Positions 54,101 to 62,650 of a stretch of 64,000 nt of DNA are shown here, one piece after another. Location of the stretch: NCBI RefSeq assembly GCF_900496995.4, contig NC_044005.1, forward strand, positions 17,861,363 to 17,925,362. Reading direction: 5' to 3'. Both the position numbers and the translations under genes were made by a program. The DNA comes from Aquila chrysaetos chrysaetos. Lineage: Eukaryota; Chordata; Aves; Accipitriformes; Accipitridae. The notes below the pieces were generated by a model that was not told where the DNA came from, ran no database searches, and saw nothing but the letters and a program-made list of their open reading frames with translations. The stretch's first letter is position 1; every line of letters starts with the position of its first letter.

Positions 54101-55134
54101 GTGGTCATAGGGGCAGAGTGGAAATATAGAGATATTTATCTTCCTTAAAATCATACAATCATAGAATGGTTTGGGTTGGAAGGGACCTTTAAAGGTCATC
54201 TAGTCCAACCCCCCCGCAATGAGCAGGGACATCTTCAACTAGATCAGGTTGCTCAGAGCCCAGTCCAACCTGGCCTTGAATGATTCCAGGAATGGAGCAT
54301 CTACCACCTCTCTGGGCAACCTCTGCCAGCAGTTCACCACCCTCATCATAAAAGAATTTCTTCCTTATATGTAATCTGAATCTACCCTCCTTTAGTTTCA
54401 AACCATTACCCCTTGTCTTACTGCTACAGGCCCTACTAAAAAGCCTGTCCCCATCTTTCTTATAAGCACCCTTTAAGTATTGAAAGGCCACAATAAGGTC
54501 TCCCTGGAGCCTTCTCTTCTCGAGGTTAAACACCACAAATATCCTTTATGCACACATACCTGTATATAAAATTACTATATAACATTATATGGCCAGCATG
54601 CATCTACCACAGTGGCTTACTAAAAATAGGGAGGGCAGCATGTGAAACTTCGGACAGCTAAAAGCAAAGTATACTTTTCTGGATAGCAGCATGAAAATCT
54701 TAATGTTTGGATGGAAGAGATTGAGAACATTAAAATGAACCATTATGATTGGCTGGTCCTCAAAAAGACTTCTCAAAAAGCTGTCAAAGCACTGGTAAAT
54801 CTTTAGAATACGCAAATAGTATTAATTCTGCTTTCTTCTCCTGTTGTAACATTTTTCGAAAAATATAATACCTGCAATACTTCGTAAATTCAGTGAATTA
54901 ATGTGGAAGATCTACGGGACATACCTCTCCTAGAGAGTGAGTTTGCAATAAAACTGTGATTTTTTTGCCTTTGCTAAAATACTTATACTGTCAGAAAAAT
55001 GTACATTCAAACCTCATTACACACAACTTACTCTGATTTTTGGTAAAACCCGACGAAGTGTTTCTGCAGGATTCTGTCGCATCAGGGCTGGAAGATTTGC
55101 CACCACACTCGTTCCTTGGACATCCTGGCCAGAA
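14994..55134 (-). CDS. PPP4R4: PPP4R4, protein phosphatase 4 regulatory subunit 4 (5' partial, 22 exons)
   Basis: Cytosolic HEAT-repeat regulatory subunit that binds the PP4 catalytic subunit (known for the family). The exons in transcript order are listed separately; all are GT-AG, the phases match, and they join into about 799 residues. Human has 873, so about the first 65-75 residues and the promoter lie right of the window. Exons 1 to 15 encode the helical HEAT-type body, with hallmarks [67 protein letters not shown] and [10 protein letters not shown]. Exons 16-18 are rich in Glu, Lys and Leu and look like a coiled coil ([20 protein letters not shown]). Exons 19-22 are a Ser-rich, probably disordered tail with a basophilic kinase site LVRSQS. 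Introns range from 91 bases to over 8.8 kb. No inactivating change is seen. The true C-terminus is uncertain. Confidence 0.95.
15897..15967 (-). CDS. PPP4R4: PPP4R4 exon 21 of 22 in window
   Basis: Encodes [20 protein letters not shown] and SFS. Acceptor TTTTTTAAG, donor GTG|GTAAGT. Conserved tail segment (TGYT and SVSG). Confidence 0.9.
16419..16512 (-). CDS. PPP4R4: PPP4R4 exon 20 of 22 in window
   Basis: Encodes [20 protein letters not shown] and [10 protein letters not shown] plus AA. Acceptor ATTTTAG. I chose donor AA|GTATCT because it keeps frame and matches the human length (KCxxKSS). A second in-frame GT nine bases earlier (AA|GTGTCC) is possible. Confidence 0.85.
16854..16934 (-). 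CDS. PPP4R4: PPP4R4 exon 19 of 22 in window
   Basis: Encodes [19 protein letters not shown] and SSSSTSA. Acceptor TTTTTAG, donor CAG|GTAAGA. Serine-rich, disordered. Confidence 0.9.
17338..17413 (-). CDS. PPP4R4: PPP4R4 exon 18 of 22 in window
   Basis: Encodes [19 protein letters not shown] then KMFEKK plus one base. Acceptor TTTTTAG, donor AGC|GTAAGT. STNIN looks slightly longer than the human equivalent as I remember it. Confidence 0.92.
17414..19767 (-). other. PPP4R4 intron 17/18
   Basis: 2.35-kb intron. It contains A runs at 17450-17467 and 18224-18245. A patch at about 18370-19110 has several CpGs and higher GC than its surroundings, with open frames on both strands; I cannot assign it to a family. 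Confidence 0.75.
19768..19842 (-). CDS. PPP4R4: PPP4R4 exon 17 of 22 in window
   Basis: Encodes [20 protein letters not shown] and LLLEM, the start of the predicted coiled coil. Acceptor TTGAAG, donor ATG|GTATAT. Confidence 0.93.
19934..19975 (-). CDS. PPP4R4: PPP4R4 exon 16 of 22 in window (42 bp)
   Basis: Encodes only [14 protein letters not shown], phase 0 at both ends. Acceptor TTTACAG, donor GCT|GTAAGT. It is separated from the next exon by a 91-base intron. Confidence 0.93.
20881..21025 (-). CDS. PPP4R4: PPP4R4 exon 15 of 22 in window
   Basis: Encodes [16 protein letters not shown] and [19 protein letters not shown], the last helical repeat. Acceptor TGTAG, donor AGA|GTAAGA. Confidence 0.96.
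22146..22293 (-). CDS. PPP4R4: PPP4R4 exon 14 of 22 in window
   Basis: Encodes [20 protein letters not shown] to [10 protein letters not shown] plus two bases of Arg. Acceptor TTTTCAG, donor GAG|GTACTG. Confidence 0.96.
23096..23201 (-). CDS. PPP4R4: PPP4R4 exon 13 of 22 in window
   Basis: Encodes [17 protein letters not shown] and [15 protein letters not shown] plus one base. Acceptor TTTCAAG, donor AAC|GTAAGA. Confidence 0.96.
23957..24139 (-). CDS. PPP4R4: PPP4R4 exon 12 of 22 in window
   Basis: Encodes [39 protein letters not shown] and [15 protein letters not shown], 61 codons, phase 0. Acceptor TTTCTAG, donor AAC|GTGAGC. Confidence 0.96.
24508..24758 (+). mobile_element. CR1 LINE 3' tail
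   Basis: Reads through GTTCTTCACTGTGAGGGTGG, GAGGCACTGGAACAAGTTGC and GTTGGAACTAGATGATCTTT, and ends with the tail ATTCTATGATTCTATGATT. It is severely 5'-truncated and inserted antisense to PPP4R4. Confidence 0.97.
25165..25280 (+). mobile_element. MIR-like ancient SINE
   Basis: TTTTACAGGTGAGGAGTCAC, then AGAGCCACATACAATTAAAT, then AGTTGGGAGCTGAATACAGA and TCTCCTAAATCC, in the order and spacing of the MIR core and 3' part. Strongly diverged. Call is from memory of the consensus. Confidence 0.6.
25706..25789 (-). CDS. PPP4R4: PPP4R4 exon 11 of 22 in window
   Basis: Encodes [16 protein letters not shown] then [12 protein letters not shown], 28 codons, phase 0. Acceptor AAACAG, donor AAG|GTGGGT. 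The Gly-Ser-Asn end is a flexible loop. Confidence 0.93.
25873..25932 (+). repeat. (AAAAC)n microsatellite with A tail
   Basis: About nine uninterrupted AAAAC units followed by twelve or more A, 84 bases outside PPP4R4 exon 11 on its upstream side. Probably length-polymorphic. Confidence 0.97.
27306..27383 (-). CDS. PPP4R4: PPP4R4 exon 10 of 22 in window
   Basis: Encodes [20 protein letters not shown] and QDESLE, 26 codons, phase 0 at both ends. Acceptor TTTTTAG, donor GAG|GTAATA. Confidence 0.95.
29257..29376 (-). CDS. PPP4R4: PPP4R4 exon 9 of 22 in window
   Basis: Encodes [18 protein letters not shown] and [16 protein letters not shown], exactly 40 codons. Acceptor CCACAG, donor GAA|GTAAGT. 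Confidence 0.96.
30436..30605 (-). CDS. PPP4R4: PPP4R4 exon 8 of 22 in window
   Basis: Encodes [17 protein letters not shown] through [15 protein letters not shown]. Acceptor TTTTTTAG, donor CCA|GTAAGT. The Gln-rich stretch [11 protein letters not shown] lies in a loop where species are likely to differ. Confidence 0.96.
30606..33160 (-). other. PPP4R4 intron 7/8
   Basis: 2.55-kb intron occupied in its left half by a decayed CR1 (30960-31760). It has two A runs at 32061-32079 and 32133-32154. The rest is unassigned. Confidence 0.75.
30960..31760 (+). mobile_element. Decayed CR1-type LINE, middle of ORF2
   Basis: Frame fragments read [14 protein letters not shown] (about 31158-31200), like the EVLNAFFASVF motif before the CR1 reverse transcriptase. 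About 370 bases on, CAAAACTTGTCAAACTGATT and CATTTCCTTCTAG fit the early reverse transcriptase. Many stops. It may extend to a possible tail near 32375 (TAGCTCTATGTTTCTGT). Confidence 0.5.
33161..33283 (-). CDS. PPP4R4: PPP4R4 exon 7 of 22 in window
   Basis: Encodes [18 protein letters not shown] to GKLCNGLY. Acceptor TTTTCAG, donor ATG|GTATGA. Confidence 0.95.
33284..35873 (-). other. PPP4R4 intron 6/7
   Basis: 2.6-kb intron. A minus-strand open frame of 119 codons at 34866-35225 has no recognisable domain or splice context. No transposon recognised. Confidence 0.75.
35874..35995 (-). CDS. PPP4R4: PPP4R4 exon 6 of 22 in window
   Basis: Encodes [20 protein letters not shown] and [18 protein letters not shown]. 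Acceptor TTTGCAG, donor CAG|GTAAGA. A very clear HEAT repeat. Confidence 0.96.
35996..40528 (-). other. PPP4R4 intron 5/6
   Basis: 4.5-kb AT-rich intron with a T run at 39635-39651. I recognise no gene or transposon; an 86-codon plus-strand frame at 36991-37251 is unassigned. Confidence 0.75.
40529..40636 (-). CDS. PPP4R4: PPP4R4 exon 5 of 22 in window
   Basis: Encodes [18 protein letters not shown] to HIAKGI. Acceptor TTTTTAG, donor GG|GTGAGT. It is the HEAT repeat with the EVR turn. Confidence 0.95.
43178..43284 (-). CDS. PPP4R4: PPP4R4 exon 4 of 22 in window
   Basis: Encodes [19 protein letters not shown] to ANKFEAH plus two bases. Acceptor CATACAG, donor AT|GTAAGT. Confidence 0.95.
44345..44423 (+). 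mobile_element. Ancient amniote CR1-like 3' end
   Basis: GAGATGGGATACTGGGTTAG, GCTGACTTTTGGTCTGA and TTTCCTTATGTCC follow the old reptile/amniote CR1 3' end (GGATACTGGGCTAGATGGAC, TTTGGTCTGACCCAG, TTCTTATGTTC). Inserted antisense to PPP4R4. Confidence 0.6.
45480..45553 (-). CDS. PPP4R4: PPP4R4 exon 3 of 22 in window
   Basis: Encodes [16 protein letters not shown] and PKETIRHE. Acceptor CTAACAG, donor GAG|GTAATA. Too short to stand out as an open frame; found by reading onward from its neighbours in phase. Confidence 0.95.
46223..46370 (-). CDS. PPP4R4: PPP4R4 exon 2 of 22 in window
   Basis: Encodes [19 protein letters not shown] through QNLEHRDA plus one base. Acceptor ATACAG, donor G|GTCAGG. 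It contains the early HEAT-type helices. Confidence 0.95.
49940..50522 (-). mobile_element. Solo LTR of an avian endogenous retrovirus, with 5-bp target duplication
   Basis: On the minus strand it begins TGTCCTGGTTTCGGCTGGGA and ends CCACGACA, so it has TG...CA ends. ATGCC flanks both sides (49935-49939 and 50523-50527), a 5-bp duplication as expected for ERVL-type integration. A TATATAA box lies at 50243-50249 on the minus strand. An AAT-rich stretch lies at 50091-50140. No internal retroviral sequence is attached, so it is a solo LTR left by recombination. Confidence 0.93.
51768..52515 (-). mobile_element. CR1 LINE 3' fragment, about 750 bp
   Basis: Starts with the reverse of the CR1 tail (TCACAGAATCACAGAACGG) and continues through the ORF2 C-terminal part and upstream (CCAGGACCTCCACGTCCTTT, GCAGTAGGACTTGCA). 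Around 52243-52280 an about 12-base unit like AGTAGAGGGTGG is repeated about three times, a local tandem expansion. Confidence 0.93.
54150..54540 (-). mobile_element. CR1 LINE 3' fragment
   Basis: The plus strand reads CATAGAATGGTTTGGGTTGG, GGTCATCTAGTCCAACCCC. The minus-strand frame still shows [20 protein letters not shown] and RLHIRKKFF, from the ORF2 C-terminus. It lies 492 bases downstream of PPP4R4 exon 1 of 22 (transcript sense). Confidence 0.95.
55032..55134 (-). CDS. PPP4R4: PPP4R4 exon 1 of 22 in window
   Basis: Encodes [15 protein letters not shown] to RRVLPKIR. The acceptor is GTAAG before TTCTGG and the donor is AGA|GTAAGT. The exon starts on the third base of a Ser codon whose first two bases lie in an upstream exon outside the window. 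Confidence 0.93.
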
Positions 55135-55706
55135 CTTACAAAAATATATACATACAATGCATTACTCTCTACAATGGTTATAAGCTCACAGCTTTCATTT
55201 AAAAAAACCAAAAAAACCCAAACCCACACTACCCAGGTCATTCATTGAATAAGTCAAGAGAGGCATTACTTTTTTTATATAATATGTAGCAGAAAACAAC
55301 ATTAAAAAAAAAAAAATCAACCATAAAAGTTGTTATGCATCATTTCTAATATGGAATGTTCTCATTTTTAGTATAGCTTTGGAAAAAAAATATAAAATTT
55401 TTGAAACATCTTTTCACACTGGATGATCAAGGCAGTGGTTTTGTGGAAGCTTTTAAATTATAACAATACAAGTGATAAAACATAGGAAAGGTACATAGAA
55501 GATATAAATGAAAACTACACTCAACGTACAAAATTTTAACAGAAGTCTACCATCTTTTCTTTTTTGTAGGGAAAAGTCAGACTATAATCAGATGTATATT
55601 GACAAACATGATTAAAGAAGGATATAAAAACTTGGTTAGATTACAGATCTTGTACCTTTCTGCTCATCTTGTCTCTCTTAATGGTATCCGACAATTGAAA
55701 AAGGGG

Positions 55707-55730
55707 AAAAAAAAAAAAAAAAAAAAAAAA
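55707..55730 (+). repeat. A24 homopolymer
   Basis: Twenty-four A in a row, the longest homopolymer in the window, followed by a GGCAGGATGGGCGGG patch. Confidence 0.98.
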
Positions 55731-56739
55731 GGCAGGATGGGCGGGAAATGGTAGGCAGCAATGAAGAAAAGGCATGAGATGAAACAAAAACTACCCAAGT
55801 GGATAAACTTCTAGAACAGAATCAGAAACAGAAAGGGTCTGGATGCCAAAATTAAGAATAAAACTAAACATCAACACATCCTTTTTCCTGTTTAAATGCA
55901 TAAAATCCATTTTGTTAAGCAAATTCAGATCTGTTCCAACAGCTAGGCAGCTCATTTTTAAATAAGCACGCAAAGCCCTACTGCACACATGCAAGCATTT
56001 TTCTTAGTGTGACATTACAATTAAATGTACAATATGATTATACACATAATTTTAAAAGAAATTCATAGTAAAACTACTTTAAAATACTTCCATATACCAC
56101 TCCCCATCCCGTTGTCATTTCAAGTTTTCTTAGTGAGACATATGAGCTCAGGAAGGGGACTAGGTACATAAATTGCTCACAGGACAGTAGATTTGCACAA
56201 CCGCCTTCCAGTTTTGTTCTGCCTCTGAAGTATATTGGGGAATTCACAGTTAAGATGCAAAGCTTTTCTGCACCATTTAGAGCTGAAAATATCTTTACAC
56301 ATTCCATTAACACTCTACATCATCCTCAACATTTGTGTCTTTCAGAAAATCAAATGAAACCATAGGTAGAGTCAACCAGGCCAATTTAGATCTATTTTGT
56401 TAAATGCATACAATGTGCTTTTAAAAATGAGGATATGTTTGTATAATAAGCAAGAGGCAAAAGTAAAAGCTTTGTTTAAAATCAACAGAGACTAAAATAT
56501 CCCAACAGAAATACTGTAATATCCTACTGGAAAGATTTTTTTTTTTCTTTGCACTCAATAATCTCCCACTGAAAATATTCAATAAACAATTAGGTATCAC
56601 CAACATTAACTTAATCATGTTTAGCAAACTGCAATTTCAGTGTATTTTTGAAATAAAGTATTCTTCACTATCCTCACAAAGATAATTTTCCATGTTAGAA
56701 GGCAGTACGTTCTGGAAGATTAAGTACAGGCTGTAAAGG

Positions 56740-56860
56740 CAGGAATTCAGGAATTCAAATCCTCTTTGCAATGTGAAGAGTCACACACACCCTAGTTCAC
56801 TTCTGTGTTAGGTTTCCATTCTGCAGACAGGTGTAATTACCCAACTCACCAACTACAAAC
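56740..56860 (+). mobile_element. Possible MIR-type SINE, very diverged
   Basis: GAATTCAAATCCTCTTTGCA, then TAGTTCACTT, GGTTTCCATTCTGCAGACA and TAATTACCCAAC follow the order of the MIR 3' half. Weak. Confidence 0.35.
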
Positions 56861-57354
56861 TATCACTCTGTATAAGGGTCTTACACATGGGAAGACCTCT
56901 GCCCCAGCAAAACCTTCGCCTTCCAGAAAGAGTAAATCTTGCTATGGCAGATATGTCTAATTTTTTTTGTACAGAATAACACAAAGTGCCTGTAATTTGA
57001 AAGTATGTGTCTAAAGCATATATGATGGAATTAACCTAATCTTAGATTGTGTGCATCTGCCTCTAAGATAGTTTTCCTTTAAAATCAATGGAGATAAATA
57101 GGACTCAATAAGAGCAATTTATCTCAGCCTGAATAGATGAGATGGACATTGCCCCTGAAGTGCCTGTTTCCCTCTACCGCCTATGAAGGCAGACACAAAG
57201 ACCAGCTCTCCTGCATGTACCTGCATTGTAAATAAACGATGGCTCCTGCCCACAGAAACACATTACAAGCCTTAGTCCTACAGGCATTCATGTTTATGCT
57301 TAACTTCACCATTGCAAGTCGACCCATTGATTTCTCACATAGTAATGTATTAGA

Positions 57355-57590
57355 ATTATAGAATCATAGAATATCTCAAGTTGGAAGGGACCCATAAAGA
57401 TCATCGAGTCCAACTCCCTACTCCTTGCAGGACTACCTAAAACTAAACCATATGACTAGGAGTGTCATCCAGATGCTCCTTGAACACTGATAGGCTTGGT
57501 GCTGTGACCAATTCCCTGGGGAGCCTTTTCCAGTGACCGACCACCCTCTCAGTGAAGAATCTTCTCCTAATGTCCAATCTGAACTTGAAT
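57355..57590 (-). mobile_element. CR1 LINE 3' tail
   Basis: Plus strand: TAGAATCATAGAATATCTCA, AGTTGGAAGGGACCCATAAA, GATCATCGAGTCCAACTCCC, ending near TCTTCTCCTAATGTCCAATC. The subfamily differs from the other minus-strand copies. Confidence 0.95.
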
Positions 57591-57786
57591 TAACATCTTT
57601 AGAAATGCTTGTGTGATTATAGCACCTAATAAAACTACTTTGGGGCAAAATAAAACATTCCTACTTCCCTGAGTTCCAGAGCAATCAAGAAGGATCCATC
57701 ACAAATTCAGTCATGGCAGTAACTGTTCTGAACAGGTGCTACACACCATGAATGTCAAGAACCAGTATTTTTGTCTTTTTTTTAAC

Positions 57787-58376
57787 GGCCATGATTTAAC
57801 CCCAGCCAGCAACTAAGCACCACACAGCCACTCACTCACTTCCCCCCCACCCAGTGGGATGGGGGAGAGAATTGGAAGTAAAAAGGTAAAACTCACAGGT
57901 TGAGATAAGAACAGTTTAATAGAACAGAAAGAAATAAAATAATAATGATAATAATAACAATAATAAAATGACAATAATAATAAAAGGATTGGAATATACA
58001 AAACAAGTGATGCACAATGCAATTGCTCACCACTCGCCAATGGATGCCCAGTTAGTTCCTGAGCACCAATCCCGCCCAGGCCAACTCCCCCCAGTTTATA
58101 TACTGGGGATGTCATCACATGGTATGGAATACCCCTTTGGCCAGTTTGGGTCAGCTGCCCTGGCTGTGTCCTGTGCCAACTTCTTGTGCCCCTCCAGCTT
58201 TCTTGCTGGCTGGGCATGAGAAGCTGAAAAATCCTTGACTTTTAGTCTAAACACCACTTAGCAACAACTGAAAACATCAGTGTGTTATCAACATTCTTCT
58301 CATACTGAATCCAAGACATAACACTGTACCAGCTACTAGAAAGAAAATTAACTCTATCCCAGCTGAAACCAGGACA
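57787..58376 (-). mobile_element. Second solo LTR of the same avian ERV family
   Basis: Closely similar along its length to the copy at 49940-50522 and in the same orientation. Minus strand begins TGTCCTGGTTTCAGCTGGGA. The TATATAA box is at 58096-58102, and the AAT-rich array at 57930-57985 is longer. The far end is eroded (GGCCATG in place of TGTCGTG), and I could not find an exact target duplication, so it is probably the older insertion. Confidence 0.92.
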
Positions 58377-60397
58377 ACCACATACACCTTAAATATTAGA
58401 AAGATAAGAACCCAAATAGAAGAGTATCATAAATTCTACGATGAGTAACAAGTGAGCAGAAAGCTGTGAACACTGTACTGAGGTTATCACACATTGCTGT
58501 CATCAGGGCTGCAACATTCTGACCTGCTGAGCAAAACCTGGGAATCATTCTCAGAGTGGAGACTTTACCTTTATTGTGTCTATACATTTACAACAATAAA
58601 GAGCAAACAGAAATACAGCTGGGGAGGGAGCTCAACACAGAAGTAAAAAAAATACACTGAAATTCACAATATCAGAGTGTAATAACAAAAATATTAATTA
58701 AAAAAACTCAACAGGCTAAAAACAAGACAAATTTAAGATACATAATTTCAAGGCCAAGAAGAAGAGGCTTGACAGAGGACAAAAACAATCACCATTTCCT
58801 GTATTTTTTTAATATGGGTTATCTTCTTCTCTTGGTATATACCTTACTTCAGGAATACAGAAAATTACTAAACCAATACTAATTTTTTTTAAATACAGTG
58901 TGTATTCCAACTGAGAAAATGTATCAGTATTTTTGTAGTTTTTTAATACTCTGTTAAGACTACTACTGATGTAAAATTAAGCTGATGTGATTTTCTTAAA
59001 AAGTATTAGGAGGCAATTTTCTGGCTAGTTACCATAAACACCCCTCCGTAAACACAAGAATGCTGACAAGTTTTAACAGGGCAAAGCTACACCAAAGCCC
59101 TTCTTAATGCCATTCAAAACCAGCAAGAATGGATGACAGTACAGATTTTCAGACTGATTTTAATATTAGCATCCCTGCAATCTTATTTGGTAAACATGCA
59201 TGAGCTCTCTCAATAAAAACATCTCCCAGTAACATCTAAACTCAGTGAAAGGACATTATTCTCTCAACTACTGAAAATTGACTTAGATCAGTTATTAATC
59301 CTTAATTTACTGACAGCTTGCAATATTTTTGCATTATTCAAAACCATTTTATTATCTAATTTGAAGCCATGAATATTAAAACGTTTCATGTTTATACCAG
59401 ATTTCTCCAAGTATGACATACTAATTCCAACAAAGCTTTAAAGCAGAACTGAGAAATCTAGAGCTCCCAAAGTGGAAAAGGGTCACAGGATGGATAAGAT
59501 AAGGCCCACAACTTCTTACAATACAACTTGCAAGGAAAAGATGCGTACCTTTGTATTATCCAGCAATAATGCAAAAGGTCAAGGTAACTTGGAGAAGCTA
59601 TTTAATTGAAAATTTTATTCATTTTGTATCAAGATGGAAGAAATCCTAACTGCTAAAAAACGCAACCAAAATGCAACCTTTATCCATCAGAAACTTAAAG
59701 AAAAGGGGAGTGTTTCCCTTTAAACCAGAAATGCTTAGTATCTGGCTTGCTGCCAATTAAGAATGTGAAGCAGGAGGCATTTCAACACCTACACAGCCTG
59801 TAATTTTCCAACTGTGGAAGATTTTTCTTCTATTTCTACCAAAGGCACTGCACCATAGATTTTCTTTAAATCTTAAAGACTTCAGGATTATAATGCATTA
59901 TTGCTAAATGCTCAGATTTAGACATTTTTGTACTAATAAATATATTAAAAGCTGAATCTTCTCTTCAGAGTCACAGTAAGCTCGATGCAATCAAGGTGCT
60001 ATTCCTTTATTAATAGTGCTAACTATAGAACTCAACAGAGCCCTATACTTAGAAGCAATTTAGCTCAACCTCTTTTGTGCTAGCAAAATCCAGAGAGATA
60101 ATATAATTTAAATATAAAACTTCAGGACTCATCTTTTGAGCTCGTGCTACAGGAGATCCCAATGACTTTACAATGCTGGGAGTCCTCAACCAGGAGGGAA
60201 GCTCTCATGCCTGAACACTTCTGTCCTAATACTTACTGCCTCTGCAACACCAGCTGCTTGCTGCCAGCCGGCGGTACCAGAGCTGGTACTTCTCAAGCAC
60301 ATGTGTAGCACTAAGCCTCTCCCTCTAGCCCCTGCATTTGGTTTTCCTTGGTTTTATTATCCTCATTAAATGAAGTCTACATTATATTTGGGACTGC

Positions 60398-61655
60398 CTT
60401 GAGGCTGGAGCAAATCCTCCCAGAAACCATTTACAAACATACAAAGGACAAAAAAGTGACTGGGAGTAGTCAGCCTGGATTTGTGAAAGGGAAATCATGC
60501 CTGACCAACCAGCTTGACAGCCTCCTACAACGAGATGACTGGCTTGGATGGTAGAAGTTGTTTAAACTTATTTTAGCAAGGCTTTTGACATCATCTCCCA
60601 TAATATCCTCATAGATAAAATGATGAAGTACAAGTTCGATAAATAGAAAGTGATGCGGACTGAAAACTGGCTGAACTATCAAGCTTAAAGGGTTGTGATC
60701 AGTGGCAAGGCAGCCAGCTGGAAACCAACCACGAGTGGTTTACCTCAGGAGTCTACATTGGGGGCAATACTGGTTTAACATTTTCATTAATGACCTGAAT
60801 GATGGGACAGAGCGCAACCTCAGCTAGTACGCAGATGACACAAAACCAAGAGGAGGGGTTGACAGATCAGATAGCTGTGCTGCCTCGACAAACTAGTGAA
60901 ACAAACCAACAGGGATCTTACGAAGTTCAACTGTGGGAAATGCAAGTCCTGCAGCTGTGGAGGAATAACCCTGTGCACCAGTACAGGCTGGGGGCCAGCC
61001 AACTGCAAAGCAGCTTGGCAGGAAAAGGACCTGGAGGTCCCAGTGGACACCAAGCTGACCAGGCGCCAGCAATGTGTCCTTGTGGCAAAGGCAGCTGACA
61101 GCATCCTGGGCTGCACTAGGAAAAGCATCACCAGCAGCTCAAGGGAGGCAACTATTCTTCTCTATTCAGCACAAGAAACTCCTAGACAGACAGCAGCGAG
61201 TCCATCAAAGGGTCACTGAAATTATTAAGGATTAGAGCATCTAATATTTGAGCAGAAGCTTAGACAACAGGGATTTTTAGTCTTGAGAAGAGAAGGCTTG
61301 GGGACCTTATTCAGTATGTATAAAATCTGACGTGAGGCAGTAGGGAAGACAGAGGCAGATTCTTCCCAGTGGTGCCCAGTGACAGGACAAGAGGCAATGG
61401 GGACAAATTCAATACACAGGCAATTCCACTTAAACCTTAAAAAAAAGTTCTTCTATTCCAGAGTGCTCAAATACTGGAATGAGTTGCCCAGACAGGTGGT
61501 AGAGCCTCCATCCTTAGGATTCAAAATCCTGAGTTCAGGACAAGACCCTGAACATACTGCTCTAACTGACACTGGTTTGAGCAGGGAGGTGGACTAGATG
61601 ATTTCCAGGGGTCCCTTCCCACCACAACTATACTATGATTCTATGATTATATGCA
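60398..61655 (+). mobile_element. CR1 LINE, about 1.26 kb with decayed reverse transcriptase region
   Basis: Plus-strand text shows QPGFVKGKSCLTNQLDSLL (reverse transcriptase entry), an ADDT-type segment near 60830, FNCGKCKSCSCGG and EKDLEVPVDTKLTRRQQC, then the 3' end GGACTAGATGATTTCCAGGG with tail CTATGATTCTATGATTATA. Frames are broken by stops and shifts. It is the longest CR1 here. Confidence 0.95.
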
Positions 61656-62474
61656 GGGTAAGTGTTTCCAGGTTTGCAAACTTTCAGCAAAGTCAGGGCA
61701 GACAATATGATTTCTTGTATTTAAAATAACCAACTACTTAAAATCGATGCTTAAAAATTCGAGTTTAATTTTTAAAACATTTTTAAAAACAGATTCTGCA
61801 AAATAAGAACAAAAAAGTTTAAAAAGTCCCTGGGTACTCAATTAGGAACACTTGTATCGGGAAAGGGAATGAAGGACTACAGCTCCTTCTACAGCATGAA
61901 GAAAGAAGATTAGTCACTGAATGTTCCCCAAGAGAATATTACCACAAAGGAGTCTGAAAAAGAGAAGATAGATTTACTTATCTCTTTCTCTCCTTCATTT
62001 GCACTAGCCTGCAAAGCACGATGACAGGAGCAGAATACAGCATTGTAAAGAAGACTGAGGTACGATGTTTACCCAAGCTCTAACTAAAGCACTGTGTTTA
62101 TGAACCGACTTTACCACTGTGGCTAACTGTATCAGTTCAGCAAAAGTTATTTGCTAAATAGCCACTGCTGAATCAACCACTGCAGTCCATGCTTTGTGTA
62201 ACTTTATTTTACAAACCTAGAAGTTTTGATGGATGGCTGCAGGGGATTACAGTGTTAATTCAACACCCCATAAGTGACATTATTTTCAGTGCAAGATTCC
62301 AAAATGTTCTGTGTTGGTCTAAATCTTCATTTGTTGAACACAGAAGTAAAAATTTACCAACTCAATGAGTGAGGGATTAGAATAACATGATACAAAATGA
62401 ATAAAGTATTCAATAACTAATTAGGTATTAGGAAAAAGAAATTCACAGAGAACATTGTCAAACATTGAAAAAGG

Positions 62475-62650
62475 GTGCCTGCAGGTTGGGGGATCCTTGG
62501 AGACATTCAAAACTTACCTGGACTACGTCTTGAGCAACCTGATCTAACACCAAATTACACTAGACTTGGAAGTTGGCCCTGCTTTGAAAAGGGCATTGGA
62601 CCAAATGACCTCCAGAGGTCCCCAACCACCTAAACTATTCTGTGACTGCA
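62475..62650 (+). mobile_element. CR1 LINE 3' tail, diverged
   Basis: CTTGGAGACATTCAAAACTT, GAGCAACCTGATCTAAC, GGACCAAATGACCTCCAGAG and CTATTCTGTGACTG follow the CR1 3' end with many changes. Lies 0.8 kb after the larger copy, in the same orientation. Confidence 0.88.

Larger units (their letters stand above)
46371..55031 (-). other. PPP4R4 intron 1/2 (8.7 kb, repeat-rich)
   Basis: Holds a solo LTR (49940-50522) and CR1 copies at 51768-52515 and 54150-54540. About 46.4-49.9 kb and 52.5-54.1 kb contain nothing I can assign. Confidence 0.8.

Noticed and set aside
50523..57786. The two LTRs as the ends of one provirus
   Set aside because: The 7.3 kb between them is host intron with a PPP4R4 exon at 55032-55134 and separate CR1 copies. 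It has no gag, pol or env similarity, and the left copy has its own target duplication.
57813..58217. Minus-strand open frame of 134 codons
   Set aside because: It lies wholly inside the solo LTR; the low-complexity Tyr/Leu stretch comes from the AAT array. Not a gene.
60799..61219. Overlapping open frames of about 100 codons on both strands
   Set aside because: They are the broken CR1 ORF2 and its antisense shadow, not independent genes.
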